Shown: positions 28,372 through 39,200, counted from the first letter of the stretch. The stretch: 64,000 bases of DNA from Polaribacter sp. L3A8 (GCF_009796785.1 NZ_CP047026.1:186001-250000), one strand, 5' to 3'. Notes: generated by a model from the letters alone, not told the origin. Made by a program: numbers and translations.

Positions 28372-30288
28372 ATGGAAAGACGTAGTTTTTTACAATTGTC
28401 TGCATTAGCAGGTTTAGGTTTATCTCTGCCAACTGCAGGTATTTTAAATTCATGTTCAAATCATGCAGATCATTCTCTAGAGTTTAAAAAATTAACATCT
28501 AATCTTTTAAAAGATTGGTGTGATGGTATGTTGCGTGTACAAATAAACAATCCATCTAATTTAGAAGAACACGGAGCTTTAGGTTGCCCATCATGCTCAC
28601 ACATTCATGGGCGTTGTATGGATGCGGTGTACCCTTTTTTATATATGGCAGATGTTACTGGAGATAAAAAATATTTAGAAGGAGCAATTTTAGTAATGGG
28701 TTGGGCAGAACATAACGTTTCTCAAGAAAATGGTAGTTGGAGTGTTATTCCTAATCCAAATTCGTGGAAAGGGATTACTGTTTTTGGAGCGATTGCTTTA
28801 GCGGAAGCTTTGCATTATCACGGACATGTTTTAGATGCAGCAACTCGCAAAGCATGGACAGTTCGTTTGGAAAAAGCAGGACAGTATATTTACGATACAT
28901 TTACCATAGACTTTACTAATATTAATTATCCAGGAACAGCCATTTATGGTTTAAATCTAATAGGAAATATTGTTAAAAATGACGCATTTATTGCTAAAAG
29001 TAAAACGTTAGCAGCAGATGTAAAACTGTATTTTACAGAAAACGAAGGTTTATTATTTGGAGAGTGTAAAAAGAGTTCAAAAAAATTAAGTGTAAAAGGT
29101 TTACACGGTGTAGATTTAGGCTATAATGTTGAAGAAACATTAAATAGTTTAGTAATGTACGCCTTAAAAGTGAAAGATGAAGAATTATTACAATTAGTAA
29201 CAAAATCATTAAACAGTCATTTAGAATTTATGTTACCAGATGGCGCTTGGGATAATAGTTGGGGTACGCGTCAATACAAATGGAGTTACTGGGGGAGTAG
29301 AACTTGCGATGGTAGTCAGCCAGCATTTGGTATGATGGCCCATATAAACCCGGCATTTGGTACTGCTGCTGTAAAAAATACAGAATTATTGCAACGTTGT
29401 ACGGCAGATGGTTTAATCCATGGAGGCCCACACTTTATATCTCATGGAGTACCTCCTTGTGTGCATCATACTTTTACGCATGCAAAACCATTAACAGCGT
29501 TATTAGATCATTGGCAACATTTACCAGAGATTAATAAAAATACAGCTTTACCTAGAAAAAATGCAGATGGAGTTACTCATTTTAAAGATTTAGATGTTTC
29601 ACTTTTTGCACGTGGAGATTGGCGAGGTACGGTAAGTGCTTATGATGCAGAATACCATTATAAGTATGATTTTCGTCAGGCAACAGGAGGTGCTTTAGGG
29701 GTTTTATATCACAATAAAGTTGGTTTATTATGTGCTGCAAGTATGGCCGTTTATCAATTGGTAGAAAAAAACAATCAACAAGTACAACCCGGTAAAGATA
29801 TCGCTTTAACACCTAGAATAGAAACTTATAAAGGTAAGCAATGGTATACAAATCTTTTCGATTTAACAGCTAATGTAAGTGCATCCGATAGCAATGGCGA
29901 AATAGAATTACTAACAGATGTAAAACTTAAAAATGAAGCAAGAGAAGTGGTAGCAGAAACTGCTTCTGACTTTAAAATAGCTTATAAATGTACGGTAGAT
30001 GAAATGAATATTTGTGTAAAAACAAAACAGCCCATTATAGAAAATACGGCTTTTGTTTTGCCAATAGCATCACCAACAGGAGAAGTGGTTAGTTGGGTAA
30101 ATGATGATGAAATTACAATTCAGAAACCAGAAGGATTGGTAAGAATAAAAGCAAATACTGCTATAAAAATGAAAGAAATTGTAGGTTCCAGAACTTTTAA
30201 TATGGTTCCTGGTGTAGAAGCAATTCCTTTAGAGTTTTTTTTAGATAAAAGTAATAAAGAATTGTCTATAGCAATTACAGTAAGTTAA
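28372..30288 (+). CDS. Tat-exported toroid-fold polysaccharide-active enzyme, family uncertain
   Basis: The 638-residue protein starts MERRSFLQLSALAGLGLSL, a twin-arginine signal, and has a lipobox-like LNSC (Cys28). The first 380 residues are helical with toroid-like repeats (DAVYPFLYMADVTGDKKYLE, DLGYNVEETLNSLVMYAL) and conserved GCPSCSHIHGRC and PPCVHHTFTHAKPL. The remainder is beta-rich (EYHYKYDFRQATGGALGVLY). This resembles the (alpha/alpha) toroid plus beta-sandwich plan of heparinase-like lyases. From memory, an oligosaccharide dehydratase in the Formosa ulvan locus has a comparable plan, so water elimination at a uronic acid end is one hypothesis. No regulon site was found before it; it may be read through from the lyase-like gene. 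Confidence 0.6.
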   Translation: MERRSFLQLSALAGLGLSLPTAGILNSCSNHADHSLEFKKLTSNLLKDWCDGMLRVQINNPSNLEEHGALGCPSCSHIHGRCMDAVYPFLYMADVTGDKKYLEGAILVMGWAEHNVSQENGSWSVIPNPNSWKGITVFGAIALAEALHYHGHVLDAATRKAWTVRLEKAGQYIYDTFTIDFTNINYPGTAIYGLNLIGNIVKNDAFIAKSKTLAADVKLYFTENEGLLFGECKKSSKKLSVKGLHGVDLGYNVEETLNSLVMYALKVKDEELLQLVTKSLNSHLEFMLPDGAWDNSWGTRQYKWSYWGSRTCDGSQPAFGMMAHINPAFGTAAVKNTELLQRCTADGLIHGGPHFISHGVPPCVHHTFTHAKPLTALLDHWQHLPEINKNTALPRKNADGVTHFKDLDVSLFARGDWRGTVSAYDAEYHYKYDFRQATGGALGVLYHNKVGLLCAASMAVYQLVEKNNQQVQPGKDIALTPRIETYKGKQWYTNLFDLTANVSASDSNGEIELLTDVKLKNEAREVVAETASDFKIAYKCTVDEMNICVKTKQPIIENTAFVLPIASPTGEVVSWVNDDEITIQKPEGLVRIKANTAIKMKEIVGSRTFNMVPGVEAIPLEFFLDKSNKELSIAITVS

Positions 30289-30310
30289 ATAGAATTTACC
30301 TAGTTTAAAA

Positions 30311-30350
30311 AAAAACTTAAAACATTAATTTTAATGTTTTAAGTTTTTTT
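30311..30350. terminator. Bidirectional terminator between convergent genes
   Basis: Perfect 18-bp arms (AAAAACTTAAAACATTAA and its complement) with a 2-base loop, A-rich before and T-rich after, serving 28372 (+) and uxaC (-). Confidence 0.85.
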
Positions 30351-30376
30351 AATTTTTAATAAAAAGTAAGTGATGC

Positions 30377-31786
30377 CTATTTATTTTTAAAATTGAAATA
30401 ATTTTTAGCATTGTAATAGCAAATATCACTTACAATTTTACCTAAGAATTTTTCATCATTCGGTAATTCTCCTTTTTCAACATCAGTACCAATAATATTA
30501 CATAAAATTCTTCTAAAATATTCATGTCTTGGAAAAGATAAAAAGCTTCTAGAGTCGGTTAGCATTCCAACAAAACAACTTAATAGACCTTGATTAGAAA
30601 GCGTTTCAATTTGTTTTTCCATTCCGTCTTTTTGGTCTAAAAACCACCAAGCTGCACCAAACTGTACTTTACCTTTAATAGTACCATCGTTAAAATTACC
30701 AACCATAGTTGCAAATACTTCATTATCTGCAGGGTTTAAATTGTAAACAATAGTTTTTGTTAATTGATTAGTGCTGTCTAAGGTGTTTAAAAAACCACTT
30801 AAGGCTTTAGCTTGAGAGAAATCTCCAATAGAATCAAACCCTGTATCAGGTCCAAGTTCACTTAATAATCGTTTATTATTATTTCTAATTGCACCCAAAT
30901 GCAATTGTTGTGTCCAGCCTTTTTTATGATACATTTTACCTAAAGAAATCATTGTTTTTGCTTTAAAGAAAGCAACCTCTTCATTCGTTAAGTTTTCGTT
31001 AGCTTTCACTTTATTAAAAAGTGTAGCAATATCATATATTTCAGTATCAAAATAAGATAATTGTTCTAAACCGTGGTCAGACAATCTACAGCCATTTTCA
31101 TTAAAAAAAGAAATTCTATTTTCTAAAGCATTTAAAAGATCTTGATAACTATTTATAGATAAACTACTTGCTTTTTCTAGTGCTGTAAGATATTGGTTGT
31201 AAGCTTTTACATCTTCTACGGCAAAAGATTTGTCGGGTCTAAAAGTTGGAAAAGCATTAACTTTAGAAGCATCTTTTTGAATAGCAATATGATGTTTTAA
31301 ATCATCAATAGGATCATCAGTTGTACATAAACTTTCTACATTTAGCATTTTTAATAAACCATTAGCAGAGTGTGTTTTGTTTTGTAATAGTTTAGCTGTT
31401 TTATTGTAAATTTCTTCTGCATTTTCTGATGATAAAATTTCATCAATTCCAAAATAAGCTTTCAATTCTAAATGAGTCCAATGAAACAAAGGGTTTCTAA
31501 TTGTAAAAGGAACCACTTCTGCCCATTTTAAAAACTTTTCTTTATCAGTTGCATTCCCTGTTATATATTTCTCATTGATACCAAAAGCACGCATTGCTCT
31601 CCATTTATAATGATCGCCATATAACCAAACTTGTGTTATGTTTTCAAATTGAGTGTCTTCTGCTATTTGTTGAGGTGATAAATGATTATGATAATCTATA
31701 ATCGGTAGTTTTTTGGCAAAATCATGATATAACTTTTTTGCAAAATCATTTTGAAGTAAAAAGTCATCCTTTAGAAATGTTTTCAT
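30377..31786 (-). CDS. uxaC: Uronate isomerase (glucuronate isomerase)
   Basis: The 469-residue protein matches UxaC throughout: PIIDYHNHLSPQQIAED (the amidohydrolase-like HxH metal motif), WLYGDHYKWRAMRAFGI, FHWTHLELKAYFGI, LCTTDDPIDDLKHH, SFLSFPRHEYFRRILCNI at the end. It isomerises D-glucuronate (and galacturonate) to the keto form in the cytoplasm, the entry step for the uronic acids of ulvan. It is transcribed opposite to the main genes, downstream of the AraC regulator. A possible -7 element TATCTTTG and a 10-bp palindromic operator lie just upstream. Confidence 0.96.
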   Translation of the reverse strand: MKTFLKDDFLLQNDFAKKLYHDFAKKLPIIDYHNHLSPQQIAEDTQFENITQVWLYGDHYKWRAMRAFGINEKYITGNATDKEKFLKWAEVVPFTIRNPLFHWTHLELKAYFGIDEILSSENAEEIYNKTAKLLQNKTHSANGLLKMLNVESLCTTDDPIDDLKHHIAIQKDASKVNAFPTFRPDKSFAVEDVKAYNQYLTALEKASSLSINSYQDLLNALENRISFFNENGCRLSDHGLEQLSYFDTEIYDIATLFNKVKANENLTNEEVAFFKAKTMISLGKMYHKKGWTQQLHLGAIRNNNKRLLSELGPDTGFDSIGDFSQAKALSGFLNTLDSTNQLTKTIVYNLNPADNEVFATMVGNFNDGTIKGKVQFGAAWWFLDQKDGMEKQIETLSNQGLLSCFVGMLTDSRSFLSFPRHEYFRRILCNIIGTDVEKGELPNDEKFLGKIVSDICYYNAKNYFNFKNK

Positions 31787-31832
31787 TTTTTTAGTATAAG
31801 TGTAATTCGTAATTGAAGTGAAATTTTAAAAA

Positions 31833-31840
31833 CAAAGATA
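31833..31840 (-). promoter_or_regulatory. -7-like element of uxaC
   Basis: On the minus strand TATCTTTG matches TAnnTTTG exactly, 46 bases before the start codon. Confidence 0.45.
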
Positions 31841-31853
31841 CAAATTAGTGCTA

Positions 31854-31891
31854 TTTATCACCTAATAACTACCTTGTTTTAAGGTGATAAA
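31854..31891. promoter_or_regulatory. Palindromic operator candidate upstream of uxaC
   Basis: Perfect inverted repeat TTTATCACCT (31854-31863) / AGGTGATAAA (31882-31891), 18-base spacer. It covers the expected -33 region of the uxaC promoter. No T-run follows on the minus strand, so it is not a good terminator. The likely ligand is a uronate-responsive regulator, not identified. Confidence 0.5.
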
Positions 31892-31941
31892 AATAAATAA
31901 ATAAGCGTTATTTAGGTATCTTTTTTTAAGTTATAAAAAAG

Positions 31942-32817
31942 TTAGTTTTTACTGTTTCTATATTGTTTTGGTGTAATGCCTATTTTTTGCTTAAACAACC
32001 GGTTAAAGTAATAATCAGATTCAAAACCTAGTTCAAAAGCAATTTCTCTTTGTGTTTTGTTTGTTCTAATTAATAAATCTTTTGATTTTTCTATTTTTAG
32101 AAGTAAAAAGTATTGCAAAGGTGATATTCCTGTTTGTTTTTTAAAATCAATTCTAAATTTAGAATAACTAACCCCAAGGTCTAACGCTATTTTCTTTAAA
32201 TCGATAGATTCATTTATTTTCTTATACATTAAATGTTTGGTGTAAGAAACCATCGATCCTAAATAATTGTCATCACTATTATGTTGTTGTATATTATATG
32301 CTTCTGCCATCAATTGCATGCATATGCCCGATGCTGAACGTTGGTAGCCAAAAGGTTCGTTGTTAAAAAGTTTAAAAAGACTATCAAAATAATTAAGAAT
32401 ACTTACTTGGTTGCATTTAGGTATTATTGGGTTTTGAGGATTAAAAAAGCCGTTAGAAAGCAATTGTTTGGCAATAGTACCAGAAAAACCAACCCAATTT
32501 TCTGTCCATCCAATTGCTTTAGTTGGTTTATATCGATGCCAAACACCAGGAAAAAGTAGAAAACCATCTCCTGCAGATACTTTCTTTTTTCCCGTTTCTT
32601 TACTTTCAAAAATTCCTTCACCTTCTGTTATTAATACAAAATGAAATTCATCTAAAACCCTCCCTTTTTCCCAGGTAAACATATATCTCCCAGGATGTCC
32701 TTTAGATGGGTATTCTTCATTCTTATTTATTTTTGTACTTCCTAAATTATTAATGAAAAAACCCCATTTTTTGTCTTGTTCAAAAATGATCAAATATTTT
32801 TTGTTTCTTTCCTTCAA
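31942..32817 (-). CDS. AraC-family transcriptional regulator
   Basis: The 291-residue protein has an N-terminal cupin-like sugar-sensing half (KGHPGRYMFTWEKGRVLDEF, SAGDGFLLFPGVWHRYKP) and a C-terminal double helix-turn-helix (residues 195-291: IALDLGVSYSKFRIDFKKQT, REIAFELGFESDYYFNRLF, ITPKQYRNSKN). Such regulators are typical activators of rhamnose, arabinose or glycan genes. It is divergent from the GH78 run, whose promoter carries regulon site 9, so it is one candidate for the protein that binds the locus-wide direct repeat. Which sugar it senses is unknown. It is separated from uxaC by 155 bases with a palindrome. Confidence 0.9.
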   Translation of the reverse strand: MKERNKKYLIIFEQDKKWGFFINNLGSTKINKNEEYPSKGHPGRYMFTWEKGRVLDEFHFVLITEGEGIFESKETGKKKVSAGDGFLLFPGVWHRYKPTKAIGWTENWVGFSGTIAKQLLSNGFFNPQNPIIPKCNQVSILNYFDSLFKLFNNEPFGYQRSASGICMQLMAEAYNIQQHNSDDNYLGSMVSYTKHLMYKKINESIDLKKIALDLGVSYSKFRIDFKKQTGISPLQYFLLLKIEKSKDLLIRTNKTQREIAFELGFESDYYFNRLFKQKIGITPKQYRNSKN

Positions 32818-32837
32818 AGTGGTATCATTTTGTGCAA

Positions 32838-32866
32838 TAAATATATCAAATTGTTAATTGATACAA
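32838..32866 (-). promoter_or_regulatory. Candidate promoter of the AraC gene
   Basis: Minus strand: TTG, 18 bases, TATATTTA, a usual spacing for Bacteroidetes housekeeping promoters, about 20 bases before the start codon. Confidence 0.4.
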
Positions 32867-32958
32867 TCATTATTGTTCTTTAATTTTACAAGAATTAGAT
32901 ATTTTGTATTGTTATCTATTTACTAACTACTTTGGGTAAAAATACAGAATAAAAGAGG

Positions 32959-33003
32959 CATGATACTACAGAATAGTTAAGTTAAAATTTCAAATTAAAT
33001 TTA
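32959..33003 (+). promoter_or_regulatory. Regulon promoter site 9 (upstream of the GH78 run)
   Basis: Weaker direct repeat CATGATACTA / CAGAATAGTT at 32959-32978, but with the exact 17-base spacing to TAAATTTA at 32996-33003. It would drive the long run starting at 33025. Confidence 0.5.
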
Positions 33004-33024
33004 TAAAAAAAATAAAATCAAAAA

Positions 33025-36000
33025 ATGCTTTTTTTAAGTATGAAACATATTTTAAATTACCGTTTTACAATAAAGTATTATAAGTTGCTTGTAGTAGGGG
33101 TGTTAACTTTATTTTTTACTAGTTATAACTCTTTTGCAACAGTAAATACAACAGATCTTAAATGCGAATATCGCACAGATCCTTTAGGGATAGATAACGT
33201 AAAACCAAGATTAAGTTGGAAAATTATAGACAAAAATAAAACTCGTGGTCAAAAGCAATCTGCTTATCAAATTTTAGTAGCTAGTAGTTTAAATAATTTA
33301 AATTCTAATAAAGGAGATTATTGGGATTCAGGAAAAATAGAAAGTGATGTTTCTGTAAATACCATTTACCAAGGGCAGCAACTTCTATCAGGACAACAAT
33401 GTTTCTGGAAAGTACGTGTTTGGGATGCATCAGGTAAAGTATCTGCATGGAGTGATAATGCTAAATTTACAATAGGTTTACTAAATGCGGAAGATTGGAA
33501 AGGCGAGTGGATACAGAAAGAAGACCAATCTAAGTTAGACCACAATTGGTATCGTAAAAACTTTATATTAGAAGATGCGCCTACATCTGCAATGGTGTAT
33601 GTGGCTTCTTTGGGGTATCACGAATTGTATGTAAATGGTAAAAAAATTACGGATAATATTCTTAATCCTGCTTCTTCATATCTTAAAAAAAGAGTGCCTT
33701 ATATTGCTTATGATATTTCAGATCAGTTATTAAAGGGAGATAACGTAATTGCTGTTTGGCATGCTGCTGGTTGGACACGTTGGACACGTATTAATGAACA
33801 TAAAAATGTTCCGTATGCGTTTAAATTACAGGCAAATATTAAAACAAAAAGCAAGTCTATCGATTTACTCTCAGACACAACCTGGAAATGTGCTAACAGT
33901 TATAGTGAGTATATTGGTCAGTGGGAAATTCAAGATTTTGGAGGAGAATTAATTGATGCTCGTAGAATAGTGAAAGGCTGGAATGAAGCTAGTTTTGATG
34001 ATGCTTTGTGGGGGAACGCTGTTATTAGTAAAGGAAAAATGTCTCATACAATAAGCGCTCAAATGGTAGAGCCTCAGGTTAAATATAAAGAACACAAACC
34101 TATCAAAATTTCAAAAAATGATGATGGTACTTATCGTGTTGATATGGGGACTAATTATTCAGGTCTTTTTGAAATAAATCTTAAAAATGGTGCTGTTGGA
34201 GATACCGTTACTATAGAAATAAGTGATATAAAAGAGGTAAGATGTAATAAAAGCCAACGTAGTAAATACGTATTTGATAAAAGTGGATCTGGAACTTTTA
34301 CAAATCGTTTTAATTACGCAGGCGGACGTTGGTTTACCTTATCGGGTTTAAATTATAAACCTAATATTAATGACATAAAAGGATATACAATAACAAGTAA
34401 CCGAAAGAGAATAAGTGCGTTTGAAAGTTCTAATAAATTGATAAATGAAATTTATGAAATGAATATTAGAACCTTGTTAGCCAATACACTAGATGGTATT
34501 ATGATGGATTGCCCGCATAGAGAAAGACGTGGTTGGGGAGAGGTTACTGTTGCAGCTATGTATGGCGATGCTTTGCCTAATTTTGAAAGTGGCGCTTATA
34601 TGGATCAGTACATGCAGTATATGAGAGATGCACAATTTTCTGATGGCCGAACGCGTGGTATTGTAAATGAAGCCGACAGACCATTTTTAATGTGGCAAGC
34701 TAATAATCCGCTTACTATTTGGGAAACCTACAGAACCTTTGGAGATATTAAAATATTGAAGGACAACTATAAATCTATGGAAAAATGGATGACATGGTTA
34801 CTAAATAATTCTGATTATGAAAAAGGTGGTTCCTTAATTACAGGGAAAGAAGGGGAACGTGCATTTCCTGGTTTAGGAGATTGGGCAACTCCTCATGGTA
34901 ACGATTTTAGAAGTATGAATTCTCCAGATGCAGTTCATTTTAATAATAGCTTATATGCCTATATGTTAGATATTGCAAAGCAAGTTGCAGAAGAGTTAGG
35001 AGAAAAGGAAGACGTTGCCAAATATGCAGATCGCTTAAAAGTACAACGCAAAGCTACACACGCCAATACGTATGATTCTAATACAGGAAATTATAGAACG
35101 GGGCGTCAGGTAGATCAAATTTTCGCATTATTTTCTGGAGTTACTCCAGCATCAGAAAAACAAAAAGTGTATGATAATTTAGTAGATAAGATGCTTTATG
35201 GTTTTCCTTATTACGATGTTGGTAGTTCTGGGCAGTCGCTATACACAAGGTATTTTATTGAAGAAGGGGAACGTATGGATCTTATTTATGAGTTGTTAAT
35301 CGATAAAAGGCATCCAAGTTATGGCTATTTCATAGCGCAAGGAGAAACTACGTGGCCAGAATTATGGTCTAGTACTGGGGCTAGTAGAATACATACGTGT
35401 TATACAGGTATTGGTGGTTATTTTATAAAAGGATTTGGAGGAATTCGTATAGATCCAGAGAATTATGGGTTTCAAAAATTTTTAATTAAACCTGCGCTTG
35501 TTGGTAAGTTAACTTATGCTAATACGACGCATGAATCTATGTACGGTAAAATTATAAGCAATTGGACTAAAACAGTAGGTAAAGCAACTTTACATATCGA
35601 AATTCCAGTAAATACGAGTTCTAAAGTATATATACCAGCCACAAGTGCTGATGAAGTTTTGGAAGGAAATATATTAGCATCAAAAGCAGAAGGAATAAAA
35701 TATGTAGGAGTTGAAAAAAATGACGCTGTTGGTCAATATATCATTTATGAGGTTCAATCGGGTGTTTATAATTTTACTTCTAATAAATTGCCTCAAGTAA
35801 ATTATGCAAAACCACAATACAAGGGGAGTAATTTATCTTTAATAGCTAGAGCTAGTGCTTCTTCTATGTACTTTACAGATGCTCAAAACCCAGGTTTTGA
35901 ATCATTTAGAGCGAATGATAATGATGATAAAAGTTGGTGGAGCGCAAAAAATAAAAATGAGGAATGGTTAGAAATGGAATGGATGGAACCTCAAAAAATA

Positions 36001-36222
36001 AGCAAAGTTGTTATAAATGAGTTAGAAAATAATATAACAAGTTTTAAAATTGAATATTGGGATGGCACCAATTGGATAGATGTAGTTAAAGGTAGTACCT
36101 GCGGAAGCAATAAAGAAGTAGTATTTGATGCTGTTACAACTACAAAATGCCGATTATTTATTACTACGGCAACAAAACCTACATCAATAGCCGAATTTCA
36201 GGTACACGGTTTAAATAAATAA
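33025..36222 (+). CDS. GH78 alpha-L-rhamnosidase, tandem copy 1 (Sec-secreted)
   Basis: The 1065-residue protein begins with a signal peptide without lipobox (cleavage near SFA-TV); translation could also start at 33040. Domains: Ig-like (LKCEYRTDPLGIDNVKPRL, YQILVASSLNNLNSNKGDYW), beta-sandwich (YHELYVNGKKITDNILNP), the catalytic (alpha/alpha)6 barrel with MDCPHRERRGWGEVT (Asp495 onward, the acid motif) and GETTWPELWSSTGASRIH, a beta-sandwich, and a discoidin-like C-terminal module (ARASASSMYFTDA, EWLEMEWMEPQKIS). GH78 enzymes release terminal alpha-L-rhamnose. It heads a run of three related genes and is the only one predicted soluble. Confidence 0.93.
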   Translation: MLFLSMKHILNYRFTIKYYKLLVVGVLTLFFTSYNSFATVNTTDLKCEYRTDPLGIDNVKPRLSWKIIDKNKTRGQKQSAYQILVASSLNNLNSNKGDYWDSGKIESDVSVNTIYQGQQLLSGQQCFWKVRVWDASGKVSAWSDNAKFTIGLLNAEDWKGEWIQKEDQSKLDHNWYRKNFILEDAPTSAMVYVASLGYHELYVNGKKITDNILNPASSYLKKRVPYIAYDISDQLLKGDNVIAVWHAAGWTRWTRINEHKNVPYAFKLQANIKTKSKSIDLLSDTTWKCANSYSEYIGQWEIQDFGGELIDARRIVKGWNEASFDDALWGNAVISKGKMSHTISAQMVEPQVKYKEHKPIKISKNDDGTYRVDMGTNYSGLFEINLKNGAVGDTVTIEISDIKEVRCNKSQRSKYVFDKSGSGTFTNRFNYAGGRWFTLSGLNYKPNINDIKGYTITSNRKRISAFESSNKLINEIYEMNIRTLLANTLDGIMMDCPHRERRGWGEVTVAAMYGDALPNFESGAYMDQYMQYMRDAQFSDGRTRGIVNEADRPFLMWQANNPLTIWETYRTFGDIKILKDNYKSMEKWMTWLLNNSDYEKGGSLITGKEGERAFPGLGDWATPHGNDFRSMNSPDAVHFNNSLYAYMLDIAKQVAEELGEKEDVAKYADRLKVQRKATHANTYDSNTGNYRTGRQVDQIFALFSGVTPASEKQKVYDNLVDKMLYGFPYYDVGSSGQSLYTRYFIEEGERMDLIYELLIDKRHPSYGYFIAQGETTWPELWSSTGASRIHTCYTGIGGYFIKGFGGIRIDPENYGFQKFLIKPALVGKLTYANTTHESMYGKIISNWTKTVGKATLHIEIPVNTSSKVYIPATSADEVLEGNILASKAEGIKYVGVEKNDAVGQYIIYEVQSGVYNFTSNKLPQVNYAKPQYKGSNLSLIARASASSMYFTDAQNPGFESFRANDNDDKSWWSAKNKNEEWLEMEWMEPQKISKVVINELENNITSFKIEYWDGTNWIDVVKGSTCGSNKEVVFDAVTTTKCRLFITTATKPTSIAEFQVHGLNK

Positions 36223-36272
36223 TGAGTTGCTTAAATTGAAGAAAAATATAAGGTTATTTAAAAATATTACAA

Positions 36273-39200
36273 ATGAAAAATAAATTATTAAGTCCATTTA
36301 ATTCCGTTTTTAAAGTTGTTATTGTTACCGTTTTTATGTTAACAATAATCAGTTGTAATTCAAAAACTAAAAGCGAGGTAACGCCAATAGATCTTAAATG
36401 CGAATACCGTGTAGATCCGTTAGGAATAGATAATGTACAACCAAGATTAAGTTGGAAAATTATAGATAAAAATAAAACCCGTGGTCAAAAGCAAACAGGG
36501 TTTCAAATAATAGTAGCCAATAGTATAGAAAATCTAAACGCAAATAAAGGTGATGTATGGGATTCTGGCCAGGTTTCAGATGCGCAATCTGTTAATAATA
36601 TATACCAAGGTAAAGCATTAACTTCCGGACAAATTTGTTATTGGAAAGTTCGTGTTTGGGATGCATCTGGTAGCGTTTCTAATTGGAGCGAGCCAGCCAA
36701 ATTTGCAATGGGATTGTTAAACGAAAAAGATTGGACAGGCGATTGGATTTACAAAAACGACCAAACAAAAAAAGATCATAACTGGTACAGAAAAAACGTA
36801 ACACTTACTGATGTTCCAGAATCTGGACTTATACACGTGGCTTCTTTTGGATACCACGAAGTTTATGTTAATGGCGAAAAAGTAAGTAATGCTGTTATGA
36901 ATCCGGTGTATTCGGTAATGAAAAAACGTTTACCGTATTTAACTTATGATATAAAAAATCACCTTAAAAAAGGAGATAACGTTATTGGTATTTGGCACGC
37001 TGCAGGTTGGGCTAGATGGGGAAGAATGGTTGAGTATCACGATGCGCCGTTTGTATTTAAAGCGCAAGCTAATATTTCTGTTGCAGGTAATAATATGGTT
37101 TTAGCAACAGATACAACCTGGAAATGTAAAAAAAGTTATAGTTCTTATTATGGGCCTTGGGATATTTTAAATTTTGGTGGTGAAGTCATTGATGAGCGTT
37201 TACGTGAAGATGATTGGAACAAAGCAGATTACGACGATAGCAATTGGGCAAATGCCGTTGTTTTCAATCAGTCTGATGCAAAAGAAATTGGTAAAGCCGA
37301 TATTTATTTAGGCTTAAAAGGAGCTAAAGTTGTAGAAAGCACCGATAATAATCCGCCAACAAGTAAAATAACTGCGACTCTAAGTGCGCAAATGGTAGAG
37401 CCTCAAGTTAAGTTTAAAGAGGTAAAACCTATTGGTGTTCAAAAAAATAACGATGGTACTTACGTGGTAGATATGGGAGAAAACTACACAGGTTACTTCG
37501 AGATGAATTTATTTAACGGTTCAGAAGGCGATACAGTTACCTTCGAAATTAGCGACCAGTTAGGGCAAACTTCTTCTTGGCAACAAAGAAGTATGTATAT
37601 TTTTGATAAATCTGGTAAAGGTCATTTTACCAATCGTTTTAATTTAGCAGGTGGTCGTTGGGTTACTATTCAGGGGATAAATTACAAACCAGAATTAAAA
37701 GATATTAAGGGTTACGTAATTACAAATGATCGTAAACAGATTAGCAAATTTGAAAGCTCTAGCGAACTTTTAAATAAAATTTACGAAATTAATTTAGACA
37801 CTTATATCGCAAATACTATTGATGGTATTTTGGTAGATTGTCCGCACCGTGAAAGACGTGGTTGGGGAGAAGTTACCGTAGCAGCTATGTACGGTGATGC
37901 TTTGCCTAATTTTGAAAGCGGTGCTTATATGGAGCAATACGCACAGTTTATGCAAGATGCCCAAGCAGATAATGGTAAAATGAGAGCCGTAATTAATGGT
38001 GATGATTTTAACTTTTTAATGTGGATGGCAAACAGCCCAATTACCATTTGGGAAACGTATAGAATGTTGGGCGATAAAAAGTTGCTTAACAACCATTATC
38101 CAGCATTAAAAAAATGGATGAATTGGCTATACGAACATTCTAATTACAACACAGGCGGAGCGTTAAAAGTAGGGAAGCAAGGTTCTATGGCTTTTCCTGG
38201 TTTAGGAGATTGGTGTACCCCAAGAGGTAATTTCTGGACGTCTAGTAACTCGCCAGAGTCTGCTCATTTTAACAATTGTGTGTACGCTTTTATGTTAGAT
38301 GCGGCAAAAAATATTGCCGAAGCATTAGATAAAGATGAAGATGAAAAAGTTTTTGCAAGCCGTTTAGAGGTACAGCGTAAGGCTACGCATAAAGAACTTT
38401 ACAATCCTGAAACAGGGAAATATGGCGAAGGACATCAAGTAAATCAGGCTTTTGCATTAATTGCAGGTATTACACCAGAATCAGAAAAACAAAAGGTATA
38501 TGATAATTTGGTAGACCAAGTATTGTATAAATTTCCATATTATGATACAGGTAGTTCTGGTCAGGCACTTTACACGCGTTATTTTACCGAGTACGGCGAA
38601 CGTATGGATTTAATTTACGAACTACTTCAAGATAAACGCCACCCAAGTTATGGGTATTTTATTGAGCAAGGAAAAACGGTATGGCCAGAGCGATGGTCTG
38701 CGGTAGGTGGCAGTCAAATACACACGTGTTACACAGGTATTGGTGGTTATTTTATCAAAGGTTTTGGAGGTATAAGACCAGATTCTGAAACATTTGGAAT
38801 GAAACGTTTTATTGTAAAACCTGCTCCGGTAGGCGATTTAACATATGCTAACACAGCTTACACGTCGATGTATGGCGATATTACTGTAAATTGGAAAAAA
38901 ACGGATAATTCAGCAGTTTTTCAAGTTGAAGTTCCTGTAAATACATCAGCTAAAATATACATTCCGGCTACTTCAAGTCAAGATGTTTTAGAAGGTAATG
39001 TTATTGCAGAAGATGTTGATGGAATCAACTATATAGGCACAGAAAAAAGTGATGCCGTTGGAAACTATGTTATTTATGAAGTTAGTTCTGGTGTGTATAA
39101 TTTTAACGTGACGCAACTTACAAAAACAACCTATCCAGAGCCGTTAAATCAGCAAGAAAATTTAGCTTTAATAGCACGAATGAATGCGTCTTCAATGACT

